64,000 bases of DNA from Vespula vulgaris. Its lineage: Eukaryota; Arthropoda; Insecta; Hymenoptera; Vespidae. A program made the position numbers and the translations under genes. Below are positions 47,833 to 58,500 of the stretch, one piece after another; the first letter of the stretch is position 1; every line of letters begins with the position of its first letter. The notes beneath the pieces are model-generated. The model did no database searches, was not told the origin of the DNA, and was given only the letters and a program-made list of their open reading frames with translations. The stretch lies in NCBI RefSeq assembly GCF_905475345.1, contig NC_066595.1, positions 6,588,501 through 6,652,500 of the forward strand, read 5' to 3'.

Positions 47833-49209
47833 GTTAGATCAATGTCTATCTATTATCGTAGAGAGTTGCATCTTATTCTTTTTCGATCAATGACGTTACC
47901 AAGAGTCGAAGGAAGATCGGTAAAAATGTAAAATGTGGAAAAGAAGAAGAATAAGAAGAAAAAAAAGCAGTAGGAGAGGACGATGCTCGTGGACTTTATT
48001 GAATATGCAAAGGCTCTCTGAACGACGATTAAAATAATTGGATGCTTTCGTTGTTTACTCGGACAGCACGCCGGGCAAGCGTTCGTGATGCGTAAACATA
48101 GTAATTACCTCGTGCTGTACATCGGAACGCGCTGATGATACAGGTAGCTAATGTCACGTACGGAAGGGTGGCTAATTCGACTAACGATCCGACTTTATAC
48201 TCGTTAGTCTTGGAAATGGCCGAGCACGCCCTCTCGTGAGCATAACTTCTTCAATTTTACGGCTGTTAACGTGGCTTTTGGTATCCTCCGCGCGAACGTA
48301 TCCCGGCCTTACCGGCTGTTAGGCGATTTCACGTGTTCGCTCGGTGGATTCCGTAAATAATTTCAAGCTTATCGAGACAACGCGCTCATCTTTTCGTCCT
48401 AAGTATCGCTGAGACATCGATCGAATGTTCACAGGGCAAGGCCGAATGAATCAGCTGGGCGGCGTCTTCATCAACGGCCGTCCCCTTCCAAATCACATTC
48501 GCTTGAAAATCGTAGAAATGGCGGCCGCTGGGATACGACCCTGCGTGATATCGAGACAGCTTCGTGTTTCCCACGGTTGCGTTTCGAAAATACTCAATCG
48601 TTATCAAGAGACGGGCTCTATCAGACCGGGTGTCATTGGTGGCAGCAAGCCGAGAGTTGCCACGCCGGAAGTCGAGGCTAAGATCGAGGAATTGAAGAGG
48701 GTCAATCCTGGTATCTTCTCTTGGGAAATCCGTGACACGTTGGTGAAGGTAAAGGATTTGACTTATCAAAGTCGATCGATATTTATTTTAACACACACAC
48801 ACACACATATATATATAAGCATATTTTAATTCGTTAATCGTTCAAGAAAATATTCTCATCCTTTTCGAAAAGAAATTAGTAAATAGATTGTTGAGAATCA
48901 TTACTTCTTACGTTGTTAAAAACATAAGATACGGCTAAGAATAAACGTTAGAAATATTTTCATCATAATCGGAAGACTCGACAAAAAGTTCGATCGTGGT
49001 CCTTATCTCTCTTCGAAGATCACTCTCAATGGAAGTTTTTAATGTTGCGCACGAGGCGTACACGAGGCGTGCACGAGGCGTGCACCAGTCGAGCAGGGCT
49101 CTCTACGTATGTACGTGAGTACCTCGAGGCGACTCGCGTGTCCTTTAATACGTTACTGCTCGCCGCCTACACCCACACTTCATTGGCGTAATACCTTTCG
49201 TCCTCCTCA

Positions 49210-49248
<39 letters not shown>

Positions 49249-52200
49249 TTGTCGTCGTCGTCGTCGTCGTCCTCGTCGTGCTCCTTCTCGTCCTCATTGT
49301 CTTACCTTTCGCAATTTATCAGACGTGATTTCACGTGCCTATGATATCCTTAAGAAATAGAAACTCAAGAGATCAATAGTTTCTCACGTCTACGTAGGAA
49401 AAGTCCAAGTTCCAATATTTTTTATTAACATTTCTACCTTTCGATAATTTTTTTTTAGTGGAAAAAAAAATCATAAAACTTTATCTATTATATCGTAATA
49501 TTAAAAGACTTACATTGTTAACTTTTATTACATTTCTAAGACAGCATAAGAGACATTAAGATAAAAGAAAAAACTCCAATTGGCAATATAAATTCAATCG
49601 AAAATAATTATGATCTCGTTCATCGATCAATCTTGCAAACTTTCGATAGTATCTTCGATCGTTTCTACTATTCCTTTGATAAAGATATAAATCTGAAAAA
49701 TCTGAACAATTATAAAGAAAGATAAGTATAGAAAACTAAGGAGAGAACTAGAGAAAGAGAAAGAGAAAAAGACAGACAGAAAAAAACAGAAAGAGAAAGA
49801 GACAGAGAGAAAAGCAAAGAGCAAAAGAAACAGAAAGAGAGAAAGAGATTGTATAATAAAGAAGAAAGAATATGAAAGGCTGAGAACGATTTTAGGAACA
49901 CGTACGCCTCTGTGGAGGCAGGCGGTCGTTGCCGGCATTAATACGGCATTTAATGCTGGAAGGGGGCGTTCCGGGGCCTGAGGCCCTGAAGCTCTCTCTC
50001 TCTCTCTCTTTCTTCCTTCTTCCTCTCTTTCTTCTCTCTCTTTATCCATCGTTCGTTTCATCCTTCTTCCTCTCTGAAATCATCCACCTCACCCACAATC
50101 CTTCCTTCCTTCTTCTTTCCTGTCATCACCCCGAACCCAAAGCCTCGACCACCACCGGCAGAAGGATCGTTATTGTTTCTGAGATCGGCGAAGCGAGAGA
50201 TAGCGATCGACACCGACGACCCCCCTTTCCCCTGACTTTTTTGCCTTTTAAATCCTCGGTTAAAGCGAGAGATCCAACCTTTTTATATCCCTCCTCTTCC
50301 TCTTCCTCCTCTTCCTCCTCTTTTTCCTCTTCTTCATCTTCATCTTCTTTTTCTTCTTCTATGATCTTCCTTCTCCTTCACTACATCTCTATCCTCCATC
50401 TTCGCTCGCTTGCACGTGTGTTACGCTTTGTACGATCAATACGAGAGATAAGCAGCTCGATCGATATCGATCGTCGAAATTTTCGCAACTTCTCAAGGTA
50501 TCCTTTGATAGACGGGTATATATATATATACACATATATACATACATATGTATATATACATATACATGTATATATTGATAAAGGTCTCGAAACATAATCT
50601 TCATTCTCGTATTTTACTCGTTAGATATTTTATCGAAGTTATCTCGAAGAAGAAATTTTCTTTCCTTATCTTCATCATTATTTCCCTTTCCCTCTCCCCC
50701 CCCCCTCTCTCTCTCTCTCTCTCATGCTCCTTCTCGCTCTTTCGCTCTCTTTCTGTAACACACTTTGTCAAGCGATTCCTTTCAATTTCTTCAACGCTGC
50801 TTAGAGTTCGACCGATCACGGAGCAAGAAAGCGAGCGTAGTAAAGCGCGTAACGGTGCCTAGCTCACAATGCGTAATAACGTTGAATCGTCCGGGAAAAT
50901 GTGTACGTTGCGAACGAAAATAATCGCGCGAAATTGTACGCCTTGGTAGACTGCAGTTGCGAAACTGCAAGCGTGGCCTTCGATGTATCGCGAGGGAACA
51001 ACAGCTAGCTTTCACGCCCGTTTCAATCTACTCTCTCTTTATCTCTCTATCTCTCTATCTCTATCTCTTTCTCTCTCTTTCTCTCTCTCTCTCTCTTTTT
51101 GTTTCTCTCTCTTTCTCTCTCTCTTTAAAAGACTTTTAAGAAAAAATAAAAGAAAGCAAAAAAGAAATTCGACGAGAACGATACGCATAGGTCCTCGCTT
51201 TAATCTTGCCTCTTTCAAAAAGGCCCCGTGCTTTTATTTTATTGCACGCAGGAAGGCTTCTCCGATCCACCTAGCGTCAGCTCCATCAGCAGGCTACTTC
51301 GGGGTGGAAGACCGGGGGACGACGGGAAGAAGGATTACACGATAGACGGCATATTGGGAGGCGGTGAGTAGCACTTAAGTACATTTCTCTTTCATCCCCG
51401 GGATCCGCATTGATCTTGATCGCCGTAGAAGGCACATTTCGTTTGTCCAAATTCATGGCCGACGTGCCCTCGACTTTACACTAGGAGTAAATCTTTCGAA
51501 TTCGAAGAATCAATCTACTTTGTATAATTCGAATGGATTATAAAATATCGTAAGAAAAATTCGAAATAAAAATAGAATTCGTAGAATACTCTATCGTCGA
51601 ATCAATATCCTCTAGAAGATCTTTTGATTTTCAAGATTTTTGCTATTTCTGAACATCGATTTTTCGTTCATGATATACATAAAGGTTTGTACGTAAGTAC
51701 TGCATATACTTATACTATAGGAATAAATATAGGAATAGGAATAATGTCTTGGTACTTGAATTAAAGAAAGAACAAACAAAAGGAAGAGAAAATAAAAGAA
51801 TGGATGAAGAAGGCAAGAAAAGAGTCGAACGTTCGTTCTCTCATCGTCGGTCAGCGTCGGAAGCTTTTAACCTCCTGCTACGAACGAAGCGAGTTTGACG
51901 TACGCGAGCGTGTGTACGGCGCTTTAAGTCCGGTCCACTGTCGGATAGGCCGAGTTAGTCCGAATGAGCAGGGCAGACCGGCAGGATTTAATCTCCGGTG
52001 GGCGTGAGCAGGATTAGCCAGGTTGCCCACACGTCCGACAAACGGATTACAGGAGTGTCAATATCTTACGGGGCACGCATTATCCCTTTTCTGCTTCTTC
52101 TCCTTCTTCCTGTCTTCGTTTCTGTTCTTCTTCTTCTTCTTTTTCTTGTTCTTCCTCTTATTCTTCTTCTTCCTTGCGTCCTTTGCGATCCTCTTTTTTA

Positions 52201-52529
52201 GATTTTTTCTTCTTCTCATATTCTCTTTTCCTCCTCGTCTTCGTAGGTATAGTTATCTTTTTCTTTCATTCTTCATTCTTCTCTTCCTTCTCTCGCAACT
52301 CCATCAAACTTTCTTGCCCTTTTCGCACGGCTAAGTGTTTGCCGAACATTCTCAAATTGCTCGTGAAAACTGTCATTAGTTTTTGCTAAGGGAGTACTTT
52401 CAAGCCTCATTATTGATTTAACCCGGCGAATACCCCAAGCGTTAAATTTAAAGTACAAATTGAAATACGTCCTTTTTGCCTGGCTTCTCGACGACGGCCG
52501 CGAGTGTCTTCTTCTTTCTTAACTTCTTC

Positions 52530-52573
<44 letters not shown>

Positions 52574-55500
52574 TTTTTTTCTTATCCCATGTCGATACTT
52601 CTACTTTGGTTCTTTTTTTATTTCTTTTTGTTTTTAATTCGTCCGTCTTTTAACAAGGACAGGTGCCATTCAAATTTCTTTGTCAATAATTAGCAAGTAT
52701 CTAATTCATTGGCGACCAAACAAGTTTTTGTCTCACTTGCTTGCCTCGACAGGATGCAAGAATTCGTGAGTATCACGATCGGTGGTGGCGTTGGACATGA
52801 AAGAATTAGTGGGTACAGGTGTCCCAAAGTCTTAAAAGTTAATTCGACGAGGATGCTGGTGTGGTCGGAGAAGGAGTAGGAGGTGGATCGAGGGGAGCAA
52901 CAGGGAATGCGAGGAAAGAGAGTCGAGGGCCAAGAGCGAAGAGCAGAGCCCGGGGCCTCGAGGCCCCGCGAGGGTCCCGCGGAGATCAAACGAACCGCCT
53001 GCCACACGTCGACAGTGGCGCTCATCTCGGGCTCCGTTCGAATCACAGTCTATTTTAATTCGACGATTAATAGTTTCTCCTCGTTTATTAATTCCACCTC
53101 TTCCGCATTCATCGGAAACACTAATCGGAAACACATCCATCGCCTAAATCCAATTCTGTTTAACGCTAAGTCGAAAAATTCTTCGATGGAGAAGTTCCAA
53201 CATTTCCTTACGATTTTCTTTGTTAAACCTCACGTGGAAAAATCTCTCGATAAACTGATTTCTTAAGTTAAAGCGATAACGTCTAATGAATTTTAATGTA
53301 AATTCGCTTGGGAGCAGGTGTAAATGCCCTTCCGAGTAGGAGGATATTATCCTCGAAGTTACGTGTCGTAACCCTCAATTAAAGATATTTATCGCCTCGA
53401 ATGTGGTTAATTATTCATGACCTCCTAAGTAATCTCTAGATTGTGTTTTATCGACTGGTCGTATCACAATCGTTGCGATATTTTTTCTATAAATTATTTT
53501 AATACTTACTTTTAAAAAATTCAATATTAAATCGTCAAGATTGTTGAACTATGAAATTGAATCATCATTGTTGCACTATGAAATAAATCATTAGAATTTT
53601 TCTTTTAAGGGCAACTAGGATATTAAATCTCGATAATCGAAGCCATTATAAAACACCATAAACAAGATCGTTCGTGCTAGTTCGTTCTCTACAACGTTCG
53701 AACTACGTATACCACGATCAAACAGGGGATCAGATCGCGAATAGCAGTTCTAACAGAGGACATTCGTGATAGAGAGCACCTCTGAACGGATATACTCGTA
53801 GCTCGGTCGAAGGTGTCGGGTCCAGGGTATAGGTGTCGGCAGGCCGAGCAGGAATGACACGTAGCCTGTGGCTTTCTTATTCCTTCTTATTCCGTTCCTT
53901 TGGCTTCGGCCGCCGACGAGGGATTAGCCTAATGGGTCCTGCCCACCCCTCTCACTGCACCTCCACACGCGTATAATATGTATATCCATCTCGATTCCTC
54001 TCTTTCTCTCTCTCTCTCTCTTTCTTTCTCTTTTTCCCACCTTCTTCATCTTCTCTTCTTCCTTCTTCACTACATAGGTACCAAACGATCGAAGAGCAAC
54101 GTGCTCGATGAACAACGTCGCTAAGTGATTCACGATCAGCTTCATCGATTCCATCGACGCACGGTGATCCATCGGTTTTGCGTTTTTACGCAGAAACAAG
54201 TATATTTGATCTGTTTAAATACATCATAGAAATACATCGTATAAATCGTGTAGGAATGAGTACATGACCAAGTTGAAATCAAACGAAAAAATTTTATATT
54301 ACTTACTTCACAGCAATCCGTAGATAATATCTTCACTGATTTCCATGTGTGGAATACATCAATATAACCGGATGTATTAGAAATAAAAAATGATTACATA
54401 AGACAGTAAAAGCTAGCAGGAAGAGTTAGATAGATTCGAATTAACGTCGAAGCTGAATATCGGCGAGCGTATCTAATCGACGTTACACTATCGAGCTTTA
54501 GCCAGCGTGCAATTCTTGTCGCGTGATCACATAATCCGCTAAGAGAGTCTAGTGCCGGCATATATCGTACGTGGCATCGGCTTGAACGCGTTTCAAACGC
54601 TTCCAAACTGCTACCCTCTTCCTCCTTTGTCTCCTTCCATCGTACCTTCGAAGGTGTATACTCCTACAACTCCTTCATTAAATCGGTAGATTCGATCGAG
54701 CTCAGTTAACACTCCGGGCACTGTGCTCTTGTACTTCGTGGAAAATGTTAATTCCTTGCTGGTAAAAGGATACGCCAAATTTGCTGCACTCTTGCCCGTT
54801 CCTTTCATCGTTTTCATCGTTCCAACAAAATACCTGTTTTCTTCAATCCGCTATCGTTGGTATTTTTTCATGTTTTTATTTTTATCTAGTAACGACATTA
54901 CGCCGATTATTGAACATTAAAATTATTCTTTCTATCGACATATTTCGATAATTAATCGAAATTTTTTAAATATTGAAAGATACGATTATAACATGTCGAA
55001 ATTATACATTTGAAATACAGTGAAAATCATTCTGACCGCTGGACAACCCGAGGAAACAAACCTTCGAACAGACCACCAGCGACGAAATTAATGGTTTTTC
55101 AGAGGCGGTGATTTTCCGACAACGTTCACGAGTACCTAATGTGACCACCAAAAATTCATCCAACCACCATTCTCTCCCTTTCTCTCTCACTCCTACATAC
55201 TGCTGAAAGTCACCTTCTCGAAATAAGAAAAGCGAAAAAGTCGGCGTATTCTCTATGAAACTTGCACACGGGCGTTGACAGGAAGACTCACTGACTTCTC
55301 CGATGTCAACCCTCGGCCATTCTCATTGTTAACCTTTTTAAGGACATTTGTTACCATTTAGGGGACCTCACGCGCGCTCCTACGGATATCCATTCCTCTT
55401 CTTCGGGAAGTACCGACTAGAAAAAGATGAGAATAGATAGAAGAAAGAGAGCACGACTAGATTTATAACCTACGAAGGTGCGGCATCTTTTCCGCCATTC

Positions 55501-58500
55501 AGAGCTCGATTCGACACGCGGAAAGCAAAAAGGAACCGCGGGAAAGTTACGAGGATGCGCAAATGTGACAAGTAAACAAAAATTTCTTTTGAGGGAAAAG
55601 AAAAAAAGAACAACGCAACTTTTTTCACTTGATTGATACAACAGTCTCATATTTATTAGACTGATAATATAATTTGTTATCTATATTCAAGAAAAACGTA
55701 GATAAAAGTCACATGTTTTAGATGAAAACAAAGTTCTTAGCTCGTTAAACTTTTATCGTACTTTTTAATGTAGAGTATTATCATCCTTTATCGTCCTAAT
55801 GATAAAGTAAAGAAGTTCAACGTGTATGAAAGATCACGCGACATTATGTATATATAGGTATGTTCCAATGGGTGGTTCAGACCGGTATCGATAGATGTAC
55901 GATCGGACACAGCGGGGATGCTGACCGGCACATTTCTCGATGACGTTGCTACGAAAGAGATATTTGCTCTCGACTCCGCGGGCCCCCTCTAATTGATTAC
56001 ACGCATCTTTTCACGCGATCTATTCAACCGATCGGACGCTTTTCATCCCCAAGAAACCGATATTGATTGTGCCTATCAACGAGTAAACCCGGACGACTCG
56101 CGGAAAGAAGATAGAAATATGTGTATCTATAATCTACTGTAACAATATCTACGTCCGTCACGTTTAACTTCTGCTTTTTCTTTTTTTTCATTTTCTTTTT
56201 AAGATTGTTGACAAAGAAAAAGAACACCTTTTATTTTCCATATAAATCAACGTAAAAAATAATTAACCTAAAGCGCTTTGACAATTAAATCTCTTGGTAA
56301 TCATCCTCACAAGTAATTGATATTTCTCTATAGATCGACATGACTAAATGGAGCAAATGAATGAAACAATAGCTAAAGGAAGAGAGAGAAAGAGAAAGAG
56401 AGAAAGTGAAAGAGAGAGATAATCTATAAACCATTTCATCGAGTGCCCGCCTCCCTGTCTCAACCTGAGAGCACGTTCTCTCATTACAAGTCCAACATAT
56501 GGGCACCTAAACGATCACACCCGATCTTTCTATCTCTCTCTTTTCTCGAGCTCGCTCCCCTTTTTCTTCTTTTTTCTTCCTTCTTCCACGCGCTCTTCGA
56601 CTCGAAGAAGAGAGAGGGAGAGAGAGAGAACGATGGGTGGGCTCGTGAAGCAAAAGGAGATGAAGAGCACCTTCTGAGAGGACCGCCGATGTCAGAGGGC
56701 GCACGAAGGAATGCTGACTCGACTCCGACCTGCCTCCTTCTCTTTTCTTCGACGTTCCTCTTTCTTTATTTCTCTCTTCCTCTCTCTCTCTCTTTCTCTC
56801 TCTCCTGACTCATAGCACCCAAGAAATACACCTGGAACACCAACTCGAACACCCCTTTACTCCCCTTAGAAAACGAGAGAACTCGGATCACTATGAATTT
56901 AGAAGCCTATTACGTCAATTGATTATCTACTACAATTAGGTGAATCCCTTCTTCGATCTTTCCTCTTTTTCTTCCAATCGATACAATCGAAAAACAAACC
57001 AACCAAGGTCGAAGACGTAGTACGTTATTATTATTCTATTGAACGGAGTTGTGTTCTATTGAAATCTTAGAGAGTAATGTTTCTTGCCAAAGTAACATGC
57101 ATGGAAAAAAAAAAAAGAAAAAAAGAGAAAGAAAGAAACATTGTTGGTCTTCTACGTTCGAAAGCGATTTGATCGCGAAGCACGTAGAGTGTTGCAAAGA
57201 AATAAAAAGAGAGAAAAAGACAGAGAGAGAGAGAGAAAGAGAGAAACAACAGTGACTCGAGAGCAACCAAAGTCGAAGGCTAGAAATTTTCCTGGTAGAT
57301 TTTCGAAGCGTCGGTGAATCTTTCGAGATATATTCCCTTTGGCGGCGTCTTTGGCGGCTACGGCAGCGTCTCTTCGTATGACAAACGGAAGAATGGAAGA
57401 ATGACCACGGAGACAAGTTGCATCTACAATAAAGCTTGTAGACCCACGGTTTAAATTCCTGTCACCTCGTTCGCCGACTAGGAAAGAAATGGAATTGTGC
57501 GTTAAAGTGGGGGCGGCGGGGAGGAAAGTGAAAGAGAGAGAGAGAGAGAAAGAGAGAGTCCAAGTCGAAGTGGACGGCCGAAAAATGTTCGACGATATTT
57601 CACAACACGACTAAGAAACACAATGCCTTCGATGTTCATAAGAATGAACACCCGTTGAGAGTGGTATCTTTGAAAAGCCAAACTGTCGTAACTACATACA
57701 AGCGACAAAAGTCGATATTGAAAAATGGGGCTTCAAAGGGATCGAGTATTGTCTCTAAGCGATCGAACCAGCACAATGTTTGCTTTTTTTTTTATCGACG
57801 AGGTTCGATAATTAATTAGAAAGATTTTGATGAACCGAAGGGAAAAAAAGAAAAAGGAAGAAAGAAACGTAATAAATTTTAAGATGAAAAATTATGAAAG
57901 ACTTCTTGTGTGAGACTATTTTTGACTTCTTCGTAATAAGAAAAAAAAAGAAAAAAGAGGAAAAAGGATCACGGGACCATCTTCAAAAGACCACCGCTGA
58001 GAATCCTCTTCGAATTTGGACTTCCGTCGTTGAATCTTCTCTTTACCTTTTGCACAAAGTGAAAACCGCAAGGAAAAGAGCGGCAACTCGTATTGTATGC
58101 GTCGGCGTCTATTCGAGGCAGGTCGCACTGTGCTTAGGCAAAACAAAATTTCCTTTGCCGTATATATACCTATATGCCAACTTCGATTCAAATCTCACTC
58201 TCTGGAACTCTCTTCGTTTAGAAATAATCCAAAAGATTCACACGGATCATTAAATTCGAAATTATGTTAATTAATTTACGAATTAATATAACACATATTT
58301 ATGTTGACATTACGAACATGAATTTAGATATTTTTATTAATGATTTTTTACGAAAAGAATTCATTTTTTCAAGTACAAAAGAAAAAATTAAATTAATCAT
58401 AGTTTAACCACTCGAATAAATCGCGAACAAAGTGATCTTGATACTCGTTCTATTCTGTCGATCTTCTTGACGTTTTTCAATTTGCTGTTCCTGTTATTCC

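Larger units (their letters stand above)
48749..51251 (+). other. gsb-n intron 2 (2.5 kb)
   Basis: Contents: three tandem CACGAGGCGT units at about 49049-49085, (CGT)n at 49209-49279, (GA)n at about 49735-49855, and a conserved-looking GC-rich block at about 49900-49990 with an AP-2-type palindrome. Then come TCC/TTC repeats at about 50286-50362, a TA/CATA run at about 50517-50580, a C-run joined to CT at about 50697-50725, and CT/TATC at 51032-51125. Confidence 0.75.

Noticed and set aside
49929..50597. Plus-strand open frame of about 220 codons
   Set aside because: Built from CT, TCC and TA microsatellites in gsb-n intron 2; poly-Ser/Leu with no family signal.
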